64,000 nt of DNA from Salarchaeum japonicum. GTDB lineage: Archaea > Halobacteriota > Halobacteria > Halobacteriales > Halobacteriaceae. The stretch lies in the NCBI RefSeq assembly GCF_020614395.1, contig NZ_CP085324.1, positions 1,555,564 to 1,619,563 of the forward strand, given 5' to 3'. Position numbers and translations under genes: made by a program. Below the pieces are notes generated by a model. That model was not told the DNA's origin. It saw nothing but the letters and a program-made list of their open reading frames with translations, and did not search any database. This document shows, one piece after another, positions 15,991 through 24,225 of this stretch (within the stretch, counting starts at the first letter, position 1; every line of letters starts with the position of its first letter).

Positions 15991-16281
15991 CTAGTTCTGC
16001 GCGCGGAGGTGCGCGGGGTACGCCAGGACGACCTTCTCCTTGCCGTTGTCGTTGATCTTGACCTTGTAGGAGCGACCCTGCTCGCCGACGATTTCGCCCG
16101 TCAGACCGCTGAATCGGGCGTGGAAGCGACCGTTCGGCGTCGAGGGGTCGATTTTCAGGTGTACCTTCTGACCCTCGTCGAACTCGGCGACGGAGCGCTG
16201 GGGCGGCGACGTGCCGCGCTCTCGGGGCTTGTTGGAGAGTTTCTTCCGCGTGCTGTTGAGGGGTCCGTTTGAACTCGGCAT
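15991..16281 (-). CDS. rpl21e: Ribosomal protein L21e
   Basis: A 96-residue 50S protein. The SH3-like core reads FDEGQKVHLKIDPSTPNGRFHARFSGLTGEIVGEQGRSYKVKINDNGKEKVVLAYPAHLRAQ. First gene of the operon with rpoF, DUF655, ksgA, mscS and the NPPY methyltransferase. Its TATA box gives a leaderless or very short-leader message. Confidence 0.97.
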   Translation of the reverse strand: MPSSNGPLNSTRKKLSNKPRERGTSPPQRSVAEFDEGQKVHLKIDPSTPNGRFHARFSGLTGEIVGEQGRSYKVKINDNGKEKVVLAYPAHLRAQN

Positions 16282-16310
16282 AGTCGTATGCAGGTTCGTA
16301 CTTCCGTCGG

Positions 16311-16320
16311 AGTTATAAAA
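16311..16320 (-). promoter_or_regulatory. TATA box of the rpl21e-rpoF operon
   Basis: The minus strand reads TTTTATAACT, 30-39 bp ahead of the rpl21e ATG at 16281. This is one of the clearest TATA boxes in the window. Confidence 0.6.
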
Positions 16321-16404
16321 CGCACGCTACGCGTTCGCGTCGGAGACGCCGGCAGTCTCGGGTGGGAGGGACAGGTCTAACACGAACTCCCTCCATCCAT
16401 CGGT

Positions 16405-17565
16405 ATGGACGACGACGAGCACTTCGAGACGCGCGCCATCCACGCCGGCCAGGAACCCGACGAGGAGACGGGCGCGCTGATGACGCCCATCTACGCGAAC
16501 TCCACGTACGAGCAGTCCGCGCCCGGCGAGCACACGGGCTACGAGTACAGCCGAACCGGGAACCCGACCCGGAGCGACCTGGAGGACAACCTCGCGGCCC
16601 TGGAGGGCGGCGAGCACGGCCGCGCATTCTCCTCCGGGATGGGTTCCATCAACACCGTGATGAACCTCCTCGACGCCGGCGACCACGTGGTGACGGGCGA
16701 CGACGTGTACGGGGGAACCCACCGGCTGTTCACGCAGGTGTACGAGAAGTACGACGTGGAGTTCGACTTCGTGGACACCACCGACCACGACGCCGTCGCC
16801 GACGCGATGCAGGAGAACACGGAACTCCTCTGGGTGGAGACGCCGACGAACCCGCTGATGCGCGTGAACGACATCGACGCGCTCTCGGACATCGCGCACG
16901 ACAACGACGCGCTCTGCGCGGTGGACAACACGTTCGCGACGCCCTACCTCCAGCGCCCGCTCGAACACGGCGCGGACATCGTCTCGCACTCGCTCACGAA
17001 GTACCTCGGCGGGCACAGCGACGTGGTCGGCGGCGCGCTCGTCACGGACGACGCGGAACTCGACGAGGAGTTCGGGTTCTACCAGAACTCCGTCGGCGCG
17101 ACCCCGGGGCCGTTCGACGCCTTCCTCGTCCTCCGCGGGACGAAGACGCTGCCCGTGCGGATGGATCGCCACTGCGAGAACGCGAACGAACTCGCGCACT
17201 GGCTCGAAGCGCACGAGCACGTCGAGCACGTCTACTATCCCGGCCTCGAATCCCACCGCCAGCACGACCTCGCGGCCGAGCAGATGGACGACTTCGGCGG
17301 CATGCTCTCCTTCGAACTCGACGCGAGCCTGGAGGAGGCGAGCGAGTTCGTCTCCAGCACGGAGGTGTTCACGCTCGCGGAGTCGCTCGGCGGCGTCGAA
17401 TCCCTCATCGAACAGCCCGCGGCGATGACGCACGCCGCCATCCCGAAAGAAGAACGCGAGGCCGCCGGCCTCACCGACCCGCTCATCCGCGCGAGCGTCG
17501 GCATCGAGAACGTGGACGACCTCAAGGCCGACCTCGACCAGGCCATCACGGCCGCGCTCGAATAA
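16405..17565 (+). CDS. Cys/Met metabolism PLP enzyme (cystathionine gamma-synthase/lyase type)
   Basis: A 386-residue fold-type I PLP enzyme. Family marks are [43 protein letters not shown], the PLP lysine in [17 protein letters not shown], and the C-terminal [21 protein letters not shown]. It carries out gamma-elimination or gamma-replacement in transsulfuration or homocysteine formation, consistent with the methionine synthase pair 4 kb away. Synthase, lyase and O-acetylhomoserine sulfhydrylase cannot be separated from sequence alone. Confidence 0.9.
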   Translation: MDDDEHFETRAIHAGQEPDEETGALMTPIYANSTYEQSAPGEHTGYEYSRTGNPTRSDLEDNLAALEGGEHGRAFSSGMGSINTVMNLLDAGDHVVTGDDVYGGTHRLFTQVYEKYDVEFDFVDTTDHDAVADAMQENTELLWVETPTNPLMRVNDIDALSDIAHDNDALCAVDNTFATPYLQRPLEHGADIVSHSLTKYLGGHSDVVGGALVTDDAELDEEFGFYQNSVGATPGPFDAFLVLRGTKTLPVRMDRHCENANELAHWLEAHEHVEHVYYPGLESHRQHDLAAEQMDDFGGMLSFELDASLEEASEFVSSTEVFTLAESLGGVESLIEQPAAMTHAAIPKEEREAAGLTDPLIRASVGIENVDDLKADLDQAITAALE

Positions 17566-17624
17566 CACAAGTCGCTTTTTGAGCCTCCGCCGACTGTTTA
17601 TCCCATTCCCGCGTTCTCCCGAGT

Positions 17625-18257
17625 ATGCAGCGACGTGCCCTCCTCGCAACGCTCGGCGCGACGGCCAGCGCGACCGCACTCGGCGGCTGTCTCGGCGACG
17701 CCACCGGACGCGACGACACGACCACGGACGGAACCACGACCGACGGGACGACCACGACACCCGCGAACCGGACGCGGTTCGTCGTCGAGGACGTGACGCT
17801 CGACGACCTCCCGGACGACGTTGACGCGGACGTGACGGTGACCGGAGCGACAGACGCCACGGAGTTCTATCCGCCGACGGTGCAGGTGGCGGTGACGAAC
17901 ACCGCGGACGCCGCGCGGACGTGGCAGTTCGGCGCTATCGTTCCCTGGTCGACCCTCTACGGGGAGCGCGGCGACGGCGACGCGACCGCCCTGCTCGCGC
18001 CCGGCGGCGTGGGGAACGACGTGGTGCCGAACGCACCGCAGGACGACGCGTGCTGGCGCGCGACCGACGGTATCGCCACCGTGCAGGTCGTGAACGACGT
18101 CGAGTTTGCGCCCGGCGAAACCCGACGCGGGACGTACGCCCTGCTCGGCGGCCCGGAGAGCGACTGCCTCACCGCCGCGACGTACCGGTTCGAGTCCTCG
18201 AACTACCTCGGGGAGACCGAGTGGGGGTTCGAGGTATCGCTCGCGGACGCGGAGTAG
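17625..18257 (+). CDS. Tat lipoprotein, unknown function
   Basis: A 210-residue secreted lipoprotein. The signal MQRRALLATLGATASATALGGC has a twin arginine and a lipobox cysteine at about residue 22. A Thr/Asp low-complexity linker follows, typical of haloarchaeal surface lipoproteins, then a beta-rich domain with two cysteines (DDACWR and SDCLT) that could pair. A TATA-like GTTTATCC lies at about 17594. No recognised domain. Confidence 0.7.
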   Translation: MQRRALLATLGATASATALGGCLGDATGRDDTTTDGTTTDGTTTTPANRTRFVVEDVTLDDLPDDVDADVTVTGATDATEFYPPTVQVAVTNTADAARTWQFGAIVPWSTLYGERGDGDATALLAPGGVGNDVVPNAPQDDACWRATDGIATVQVVNDVEFAPGETRRGTYALLGGPESDCLTAATYRFESSNYLGETEWGFEVSLADAE

Positions 18258-18296
18258 CGACTACGCGAAACGGGAAATCGGGAGAAGTTCGCGGAC

Positions 18297-18563
18297 TTAT
18301 ATCCGGCCGACTTCGTCGACGTCGACGGATTCGACGTCGTCGACGTTGCGGAACGCGTCCTCAACGGCTTCCGTGCCGCCGGCTTCGTCGGGGATGATGA
18401 CGGTCGGGAAGAGCGCGATGAGGCCGAACGCGACGTCCTCGCGGTCGGTTCGGCTGATCTTCGCGCCCTCGGGGAGCGCGTCTTCGAGGCGCTCGGTGAG
18501 CGCGTCGAGGTCGACTTCGGGGCTCTGCGGCATGACCTTGATGCGTGCGGCGACCTTCCCCAT
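18297..18563 (-). CDS. ef1b: Translation elongation factor aEF-1 beta
   Basis: An 88-residue guanine-nucleotide exchange factor for aEF-1alpha. It is the small archaeal form, equal to the C-terminal exchange domain. Pattern: [65 protein letters not shown]. It starts 2 nt after the zinc-finger gene, with which it is surely co-transcribed. Confidence 0.95.
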   Translation of the reverse strand: MGKVAARIKVMPQSPEVDLDALTERLEDALPEGAKISRTDREDVAFGLIALFPTVIIPDEAGGTEAVEDAFRNVDDVESVDVDEVGRI

Positions 18564-18565
18564 CG

Positions 18566-18745
18566 TTACGGCCCCCGGAATCCGCAGTCAGGACACTCGT
18601 AGAGGTTGCTCTGCTTCCGGCACTTCGAGCACCGGTAGATCTGCTGGCCACAGTCCGGGCACTTGAACGAGGCGGCGGTCGTGCCGGAGATGTTAATCCC
18701 GCAGGAGACGCACTTGCGCGCCTGCCGGGTCTCTGATTCGCTCAT
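18566..18745 (-). CDS. 59-residue double zinc-ribbon protein (HVO_2753 type)
   Basis: A 59-residue protein with four zinc-knuckle pairs: CVSCG, CPDCG, CSKC, CPDCG. Each pair of knuckles can bind one zinc ion. Length, start ([16 protein letters not shown]) and the position before aEF-1beta match the Haloferax volcanii small zinc-finger protein HVO_2753, which I recall being linked to swarming and biofilm formation. The ATG at 18745 is used because it lies about 25 bp after a TATA box (GTTAAAAC, 18768-18775). Whether it binds RNA, DNA or protein is not visible from sequence. Confidence 0.9.
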   Translation of the reverse strand: MSESETRQARKCVSCGINISGTTAASFKCPDCGQQIYRCSKCRKQSNLYECPDCGFRGP

Positions 18746-18791
18746 ACTCGGGTTAGTCGCGGGAGCAGTTTTAACGGTTGTCCTTTCCGCG

Positions 18792-19355
18792 CTAGCTTCC
18801 GGGGAGGATGTCACCGAGTGCCGCGCCGATGGCCATCGGGAAGAACGCGGCGACGCACGCGCCGAGCGCGACCGCGGGGTCGGCCCAGTCGATACGTCCC
18901 CACGCGGTGAGCAGGACGACGGCGGTCGAGAGTGACACCGCGACGACGCCGACGAACCGCCGGGGGACGAACCCGAACAGGGGGTCTTTGACGCGGACGT
19001 CCTGGAAGTCGGCGACGTAGAGGACACCGTAGACGACGGCGAGCGTCGCCGCGACCGTCCCCAGGAGGAAGGCGGGGTGGGTGGCGAAGAACGCGCCGAC
19101 CTCGGTGGTTCCGCCCTCGACGGCCATCGGCACGCCGAACAGGAGGCTTCCGAGGAAGGTTTCGGCGACGTCGGCGCGGTCGTACCCGCGGATGACGTTC
19201 CCGAACGCGCCGCGGTCTTCGAGGTAGGCGACTTCCTCCTCCACGTCCTCTGCGGCGTCGAGCGCGGCGGCCACCCGTTCGCGCGCGTCCTCGTCCACCG
19301 CGGCTTCGAGGGCTTCGAGTTCGTCGAACAGCTGGTCGAGTTCGCGCTCCGGCAT
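18792..19355 (-). CDS. DUF2391 family membrane protein
   Basis: A 187-residue protein with an N-terminal acidic coiled coil (about residues 1-50, [23 protein letters not shown]) and about four membrane helices ([72 protein letters not shown]). This matches the DUF2391 pattern. An in-frame ATG at 19382 would add nine arginine-rich residues; 19355 is favoured but not certain. Function unknown. Confidence 0.75.
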   Translation of the reverse strand: MPERELDQLFDELEALEAAVDEDARERVAAALDAAEDVEEEVAYLEDRGAFGNVIRGYDRADVAETFLGSLLFGVPMAVEGGTTEVGAFFATHPAFLLGTVAATLAVVYGVLYVADFQDVRVKDPLFGFVPRRFVGVVAVSLSTAVVLLTAWGRIDWADPAVALGACVAAFFPMAIGAALGDILPGS

Positions 19356-19469
19356 GCGTCGGAGAACGCGACGGGCCGGCATGAAGGTTGGCCGCCACGC
19401 TCTTTCGGGTGGCGTCGAACAACTCCGGGTAAGCCCGAGTATCCACGACCCCGGGAGGTGGAGCGCGGG

Positions 19470-19640
19470 ATGACCGTCGAAATCGAACAGGGCCACGATA
19501 AGGAGCCGATTCGGGGCGAGGTCGCGACGGTGCTCGGCGAGGCCGACCCGAACGGCGCGGACGTGAAGCTGAAGTCGGGCGCGGAGGGTCGCGTGCGTCG
19601 CGTCGTCCCGTCGGAGGGCGGGCGCGAGCAACCGCGGTAG
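19470..19640 (+). CDS. DUF2196 / YwbE-like small protein
   Basis: A 56-residue protein, [21 protein letters not shown] onward, ending in [24 protein letters not shown]. The order of the small beta-barrel (GxV, then VKLxxGxxGRVxxI) fits the YwbE/DUF2196 family, which is unstudied in archaea. A GGGAGGTGG Shine-Dalgarno sequence before the ATG at 19470 fixes the start; longer readings in the same frame are noise. It lies divergent from DUF2391 and upstream of nop5. Confidence 0.75.
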   Translation: MTVEIEQGHDKEPIRGEVATVLGEADPNGADVKLKSGAEGRVRRVVPSEGGREQPR

Positions 19641-19683
19641 GCGAAGACGTAGGTTTTTACGCGGACGGCGTGCAGTCCAGTGT

Positions 19684-20514
19684 ATGACGCAGGGATGGTT
19701 CGCGAGCGGCGACGCCGAGGACGTGGGCGCGCTCGCGGCGAGCGTACGCGACGGGTCGGCGGACGCGCCCGCGGACTGGCCGAGTGAAGCGGTCGAGTCC
19801 GGGTTCGCGGCGACCGAGGACGCTTACTACGACGCGCTCCACGAGGCGACGGTGGCGTCCGCTCGGACGGAAGTTCAGACCCGGGAGCGCGCGGACGACC
19901 AGCAGTTGGTGCACGCGGTCAGGGGCGTCGAAGACCTCACGAGCACCGTGAACGAGCTCTCGGAGCGCGTCGCGGAGTGGGCGGGGAGCCTGTTCGACGA
20001 GTCCGGGACGGGCGTCGAGTACGCGCGGGAGGTCGCGGCGCGCGACCCCGACGACGTGACGGAGGAGCGCGTGGTGTCGCTCGCGGAGCGCGTGCGCGAC
20101 CTGGCGAACGAGCGCGCAGACCTCGAATCGTACGTGGAGGAGCAGGCGCGCGTGGTCGCGCCGAACCTCTCGATGCTCGCGGGACCGACGCTCGCCGCGC
20201 GGCTCGTCGAGCAGGCGGGCGGCCTGGAGTCGCTCGCGAAGATGCCGTCCGGGACGGTGCAGGTGCTCGGGGCGGAGGACGCGCTGTTCGCGCATCTCCG
20301 CGGGCACGCGCCGTCGCCGAAGCACGGCGTCATCTACGTCCACGAGTACGTCCGGGGGACGCGGCCGGACGAGCGCGGGTCGGCCGCGCGGGCGCTCGCG
20401 GGGAAGCTGAGCATCGCGGCGCGCATCGACCACTACTCGGGCGACCGGCGGCCCGGACTCGAGGACGAACTGGACGAGCGCATCGAGCGCATCCGCTCGC
20501 GGGGTGACGAATGA
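19684..20514 (+). CDS. nop5: Nop5 (Nop56/58) core protein of box C/D RNPs
   Basis: A 276-residue haloarchaeal Nop5 that bridges L7Ae-bound box C/D RNA and fibrillarin for 2'-O-methylation of rRNA and tRNA. The Nop domain is clear: [49 protein letters not shown], then [12 protein letters not shown]. Shorter than the proteins of other archaea because the charged C-terminal tail is reduced. It overlaps flpA (ATGA). TATA-like GTTTTTAC at 19653-19660. Confidence 0.95.
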   Translation: MTQGWFASGDAEDVGALAASVRDGSADAPADWPSEAVESGFAATEDAYYDALHEATVASARTEVQTRERADDQQLVHAVRGVEDLTSTVNELSERVAEWAGSLFDESGTGVEYAREVAARDPDDVTEERVVSLAERVRDLANERADLESYVEEQARVVAPNLSMLAGPTLAARLVEQAGGLESLAKMPSGTVQVLGAEDALFAHLRGHAPSPKHGVIYVHEYVRGTRPDERGSAARALAGKLSIAARIDHYSGDRRPGLEDELDERIERIRSRGDE

Positions 20515-21146
20515 GCCGCCCCGAGGGCGTCGAGCGCCGCGCGTTCGACGGGAGCGAGGCGTCGTGGCTGGCGACCCGGGGCGAACCGGTGTACGGCGAA
20601 CCGGTCGAGGACGGATGGCGTCGCTGGAACCCGAACCGGTCGAAACTCGGCGCGATGCTCGAACACGAAATGGACACCGGCCTCGCGGGCGGCGAGACGG
20701 TGCTCTACCTTGGCGCGGCGAACGGGACGACGGTGAGCCACGTCGCGGACTTCGCGGGGCCGACGTACGCCGTGGAGTTCGCGCCGCGGCCCGTCCGCGA
20801 CCTGCTCGACGTGGCCGAGTCACGGAACCGATTGTTCCCCCTCCTGAAGGACGCGCGGAAGCCGGAGACGTACGCGCACGTCGTCGAGGCTGACGTGGAC
20901 GCCGTGGTGCAGGACGTGGCGACCCGCGGGCAGGCGCGCGTCGCCGTGGAGAACGCTGAGTTCCTCGCGGACGACGGCCGACTGCTCGCGGCGTTCAAGG
21001 CCCGGAGCGAGGACGTGACCCGCGACCCCGACGACGTGTTCGCGGACGTGCTCGCAGACCTCGAATCCGCGTACGAGGTGCTGGAGACCCAGCGCCTCGA
21101 ACCGTACCACGCAGACCACCTCGGCGTGGTCGCGCGACCGAAGTAG
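20511..21146 (+). CDS. flpA: Fibrillarin-like rRNA/tRNA 2'-O-methyltransferase
   Basis: A 211-residue SAM methyltransferase of box C/D RNPs. It has [14 protein letters not shown], the SAM motif [17 protein letters not shown], the [33 protein letters not shown] segment, and the catalytic residues of the K-D-K-H type ([14 protein letters not shown]). It completes the nop5-flpA operon. The third partner, L7Ae, is encoded at 5713. Confidence 0.96.
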   Translation: MSRPEGVERRAFDGSEASWLATRGEPVYGEPVEDGWRRWNPNRSKLGAMLEHEMDTGLAGGETVLYLGAANGTTVSHVADFAGPTYAVEFAPRPVRDLLDVAESRNRLFPLLKDARKPETYAHVVEADVDAVVQDVATRGQARVAVENAEFLADDGRLLAAFKARSEDVTRDPDDVFADVLADLESAYEVLETQRLEPYHADHLGVVARPK

Positions 21147-21217
21147 GGCGGGGGCGTGCGGCGAGCGCTCGCCGGCATCCGGGCTTATTTATTCGCGGGC
21201 GGAGAACTGACGGGCGA

Positions 21218-22288
21218 ATGGTGACGGGTTCGCGGGACGCGTTCACGGAACTCGGGACGCTCGGCGTCGAGGAGGAGTTCTTCGTGGTCGACGAGTCGGG
21301 CGTGCCGACCGCGGGGAGCGACCAGTTGGTGTACGACGGCGACCCGCCCGAGTTGCTCGACGGCCGCCTCGACCACGAACTGTTCAAGTTCGTGGTGGAG
21401 ACGCAGACGCCGCGCCTCGACGGCATCGAGGAGGCGGGCGACGCGATTCGAGAGGTTCGGGAAGCGCTCGTCGAGTACGCGGCGTCGCACGGCCTCGGTA
21501 TCGCCGGCGCGGGCCTGCATCCGGGCGCGCGGTGGCGCGAGCACGAGCACGCGGAGAAGCCGCGGTACCGCTCGCAGTTGGAGCGCATCCAGTACCCCCA
21601 GCACCGGAACACGACGGCGGGCCTGCACGTCCACGTCGGCGTGGACGACCCGGACAAGGCGGTGTGGGTGGCGAACGAGATTCGATGGTACCTGCCGGTG
21701 ATGCTCGCGCTCTCCGCGAACTCGCCGTTCTGGAACGGGTTCGACACGGGGCTGGCGTCGGCGCGCGCGAAAGTCTTCGAGAACCTCCCGAACACGGGGA
21801 TGCCGACCGCGTTCGAGGACTACGACGCGTTCGAGGACTACGAGGAGCGAATGGTCTCTCAGGGCAGTATCAACGACCGCGGCGAACTCTGGTTCGACGT
21901 GCGCCCGCACTCCGGCCACGGCACGGTCGAAGTCCGCGCGCCGGACGGCCAGCACGACCCCTCGGTGGTGGAGACGTTCGTCGAGTACACGCACGCGCTC
22001 GTCGTGGATTTCGCGGAGCGCTACGAGGACGGCGAACCCGGGACGGACGTGCGGCGGGAAGTTCTGGACGAGAACAAGTGGCGGGCGGTTCGCCACGGCC
22101 ACGACGCGTCCTTCCTCGAACCCGAGGGCGGCGTCGTCTCCCTCGGCGAGGTCGTGGAGCGCGAGGCCGAACGCCTCGACGTGCCGGGGCTTCGCGACGT
22201 GTACGACCGGGAGAGCGGCGCGGAACGCCAGCGCCGCATTCGCGGGGAAGACGGCGCTCGCGCGCTCTACGACTCGATTCTCCTCTGA
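21218..22288 (+). CDS. gshA: Glutamate-cysteine ligase (gamma-glutamylcysteine synthesis)
   Basis: A 356-residue GCS2-family carboxylate-amine ligase. It begins with [11 protein letters not shown], continues with [13 protein letters not shown] and GLHPGARW, and has the metal and substrate motifs [48 protein letters not shown]. Haloarchaea use gamma-glutamylcysteine as their main thiol instead of glutathione (established knowledge), so this is the key enzyme. A TATA-like CTTATTTATT at 21183-21192 predicts a leaderless message. Confidence 0.9.
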   Translation: MVTGSRDAFTELGTLGVEEEFFVVDESGVPTAGSDQLVYDGDPPELLDGRLDHELFKFVVETQTPRLDGIEEAGDAIREVREALVEYAASHGLGIAGAGLHPGARWREHEHAEKPRYRSQLERIQYPQHRNTTAGLHVHVGVDDPDKAVWVANEIRWYLPVMLALSANSPFWNGFDTGLASARAKVFENLPNTGMPTAFEDYDAFEDYEERMVSQGSINDRGELWFDVRPHSGHGTVEVRAPDGQHDPSVVETFVEYTHALVVDFAERYEDGEPGTDVRREVLDENKWRAVRHGHDASFLEPEGGVVSLGEVVEREAERLDVPGLRDVYDRESGAERQRRIRGEDGARALYDSILL

Positions 22289-22337
22289 GCAAAGCGTTTT
22301 AATCGCTGGACGGCTTTCGTCGCACAAGAGCCGACAC

Positions 22338-22808
22338 ATGTCTGATTCAGAGGACAGCGAGGACGCCCGGAACGCCCGGGACCGAGCGAAGGCCGGATTC
22401 GACGACCGCGTGGTGAACATCCTCTCGTGGGTGCTCGACACGGAGACGCGCGCGAAGATTTACGTCTACCTCCGCCAGCACCCGAACAGCACGAGCGAGG
22501 AAATCGCGGAAGGCACCGGACTCTACCCGAGCACGGTGCGGGAGGCGCTCGCGGAGCTGAACGAGGAGGACACCGTGGAGCGCCAAAAACGCGAGAGCGA
22601 GGGCGCGGGGAACAACCCCTACGAGTACACGGCCATCGCGCCGAGCGACCTCGTCGGCGGCGTCGTCGGGCGCGTGCAGGACGAACTGAACACGGTGTTC
22701 AACCTCGACAGATACCTCGGCGAGGACGAGGACGCGGCGGACGAGAACGAACCCGTCCACATCGAGGTCGAAGGCACGAACGCGGAGCAGGAGAACCCCA
22801 ACCGATAA
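22338..22808 (+). CDS. Winged-helix transcriptional regulator
   Basis: A 156-residue protein. Residues about 25-105 form a winged helix: LSWVLDTETRAKIYVYLRQHPNSTSEEIAEGTGLYPSTVREALAELNEEDTVERQ, then a wing with YEYTAIAPSDLV. The C-terminal 55 residues are highly acidic and probably disordered. A TATA box (GTTTTAATC) lies about 35-40 bp upstream. The target is unknown; gshA upstream and coaD downstream are candidates. Confidence 0.8.
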   Translation: MSDSEDSEDARNARDRAKAGFDDRVVNILSWVLDTETRAKIYVYLRQHPNSTSEEIAEGTGLYPSTVREALAELNEEDTVERQKRESEGAGNNPYEYTAIAPSDLVGGVVGRVQDELNTVFNLDRYLGEDEDAADENEPVHIEVEGTNAEQENPNR

Positions 22809-22833
22809 ACACGCGCGGCGTTTCCCCCGGGGT

Positions 22834-23325
22834 ATGAACGTGGCCCTCGGCGGGACATTCGACCCTATTCACGACGGCCATCGCGCGCTCTTCGAGCGGG
22901 CGTTCGAGCTCGGTGACGTTACGGTCGGACTGACGAGCGACGACCTCGCGCCGAAGACCCGTAACGAGGACCGGTACGTGCGGCCGTTCAGCGAGCGGAA
23001 GACCGACCTCGAACGCGAACTCTCCCGGTTCGCGGACGAGTTCGACCGCGAGGTCGAGATTCGACGCCTGGACGAACCGACGGGTATCGCGGCGACGGAG
23101 GAGAAGTTCGACGTGCTCATCGTCTCCCCGGAGACGGAGGCGGGCGCACAGCGCATCAACGAACTGCGGGCGGAACGCGGGTTCGACCCGCTCGACATCG
23201 AGGTCGTCGAGCACGTGACGGCGGAGGACGGCGACATCATCTCCTCGACCCGCATCGTGAACGGCGAAATCGACGAGCACGGGAACGTCACGCCCGAACG
23301 CGACGGTCGCGCGCGCGAACAGTAA
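22834..23325 (+). CDS. coaD: Phosphopantetheine adenylyltransferase (archaeal CoaD)
   Basis: A 163-residue nucleotidyltransferase that joins ATP and 4'-phosphopantetheine in coenzyme A synthesis. The Rossmann nucleotidylyl-transferase signature is GGTFDPIHDGH (TxxHxGH type), with the second ATP motif IISSTRI near the C-terminus. Length and sequence fit the archaeal family rather than bacterial CoaD. It lies 25 bp downstream of the regulator gene and converges with the next gene across 1 bp. Confidence 0.92.
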   Translation: MNVALGGTFDPIHDGHRALFERAFELGDVTVGLTSDDLAPKTRNEDRYVRPFSERKTDLERELSRFADEFDREVEIRRLDEPTGIAATEEKFDVLIVSPETEAGAQRINELRAERGFDPLDIEVVEHVTAEDGDIISSTRIVNGEIDEHGNVTPERDGRAREQ

Positions 23326-23326
23326 C

Positions 23327-23635
23327 CTACCAGTCCGGCGCGTCGAACCCCGCTTCCTCCACGAGGTCTTTCCACTTTCCCTGCACGGAGAGCCGGGAGA
23401 CGTCAGCGGCGTCCGCGACCCGGGATTGCGAGCGCTGGTCGCCCGCGATGAGCGCGCCGGCGTACACGCTCGCCGCGAGCGCCGCCCGCTTCGAGCGGTC
23501 CTCGTCCGGGAGCGTGGAGAGGAAGATGTCGCGCGCGTTCGACCGCGCGGCGCTCCCGAGTTCGAGGCGCTCCGCGACCGCGTCGAGTTCCGCGAGCCAC
23601 TCCCGCTGGTCTACCTCGTCGCCCGCCCGATACAT
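23327..23635 (-). CDS. Single-cyclin-box TFB-like protein
   Basis: A 102-residue protein. From residue about 13 it reads like one TFIIB/TFB cyclin repeat: ELDAVAERLELGSAARSNARDIF, then AALAASVYAGALIAGDQRSQSRVADAADVSRLSVQGKWKDLVE, the helix-turn-helix part of repeat 2. The N-terminal zinc ribbon, B-finger and one repeat are missing, so it cannot replace a full TFB. A TATA box (TTTAAA, 23659-23664) lies about 25 bp before the start, so it is probably leaderless. Possibly a modulator of promoter choice. Confidence 0.72.
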   Translation of the reverse strand: MYRAGDEVDQREWLAELDAVAERLELGSAARSNARDIFLSTLPDEDRSKRAALAASVYAGALIAGDQRSQSRVADAADVSRLSVQGKWKDLVEEAGFDAPDW

Positions 23636-23717
23636 ACCCGGTCTTGGGCGCTCCCGGATTTAAACCCACGGAGGGATGCGTTACGTACTTGTGCCGGACA
23701 GCGCTATCGGGGAGTGC

Positions 23718-23802
23718 GCGCGGGTCGCCAAGCCAGGCCAAAGGCGTAGCGCTTAGGACGCTATGGTGTAGACCTTCGCCGGTTCGAATCCGGTCCCGCG
23801 CA
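23718..23802 (+). tRNA. tRNA-Leu (anticodon UAG)
   Basis: Class II tRNA of 85 nt. Acceptor GCGCGGG pairs with CCCGCGC, and the D stem is GCC/GGC. The anticodon stem TAGCG/CGCTA encloses loop CTTAGGA, anticodon TAG. A long variable arm follows, then T arm GCCGG-TTCGAAT-CCGGT, with discriminator A. No intron is seen and CCA is not encoded. It is followed at once by a T4 run and by repeated copies of its own 3' end (see next entry). Confidence 0.93.
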
Positions 23803-24120
23803 TTTTCTGTCCGAGCGCCGCGAGGCCGAAAATCGCCGGAGTGGATTCGAACCAGCGTCAGACGTGCTCGCTCCGCTCCGCGCGCCTGACTGAGTTCGAA
23901 TCCGGTCCCGCGCATTCTACGACGAACGAAGTGAGGAGTGAATGCGCAATGAGTGGATTCGAGGTTAGCTGAGCGAGCGAAGCGAGTTCAGCGTTGGTTC
24001 GAATCCGGTCCCACGCATTTTCTGTCCGAGCACCGCGAGGGCGAAAATCGCCGGAGTAGATTCGAACTCAGTCAGACGAACGAAGTGAGTCTGGCGATAG
24101 TTCGAATCCGGTTCCGCGCA
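23803..24120 (+). repeat. Array of repeated tRNA-Leu 3' ends with hairpins
   Basis: No protein gene here. After the tRNA, three more forward copies of its T arm plus acceptor 3' strand end the units: 23894-23916, 23996-24020 and 24100-24120. The last two have one base changed each. Between them are degenerate inverted copies (about 23830-23853, 23940-23962 and 24043-24067) marked by GGATTCGA or GATTCGAAC. Each inverted/forward pair flanks a stem-loop (GTCAG/CTGAC; GCTGA/TCAGC; CAGAC/GTCTG). The segment after 23801 recurs after 24016 with few changes, so the unit is about 205-215 bp. Confidence 0.85.
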
Positions 24121-24168
24121 CTGAGGAGCGAAGCGACGAGGGAGTGGTTTGTCCCCGACCCCGAGTAG

Positions 24169-24186
24169 GTTTAGGCTCGCCGAATT
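24169..24186. promoter_or_regulatory. Imperfect second iron-box half site
   Basis: GTTTAGGC followed by TCGCCGAATT keeps the left half of the downstream palindrome exactly, but only five of eight bases of the right half. Spacing to the perfect site is 35 bp centre to centre. Two DtxR-type dimers could bind side by side. Confidence 0.4.
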
Positions 24187-24203
24187 TTCGAAACTGCTTT
24201 AGT

Positions 24204-24221
24204 GTTTAGGCTGGCCTAAAC
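24204..24221. promoter_or_regulatory. Iron-box operator (DtxR/SirR/Idr type)
   Basis: GTTTAGGCTGGCCTAAAC is a perfect 8-2-8 palindrome ending 4 bp before the start codon at 24226. The TTAGGCNNGCCTAA core resembles DtxR-family metal-regulator boxes known in bacteria and archaea. It overlaps the expected transcription start of a leaderless gene, so binding should block transcription when iron (or manganese) is plentiful. Confidence 0.7.
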
Positions 24222-24225
24222 AGGT

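Noticed and set aside
16327-17760. 477-codon minus-strand frame opposite the Cys/Met PLP enzyme
   Set aside because: Fully antisense to a gene with intact PLP motifs; shadow frame.
23803-24120. Remnants of integrated elements (attL/attR) at tRNA-Leu
   Set aside because: Direct tail copies suggest attachment sites, but spacers are under 110 bp, carry inverted tails and hairpins, and no integrase is near. The same form occurs at two other tRNAs. Kept as a separate repeat class.
23803-24120. CRISPR array
   Set aside because: Repeats are tRNA tails and imperfect, spacers are related to one another and folded, there are only four copies, and no cas genes occur in the window.
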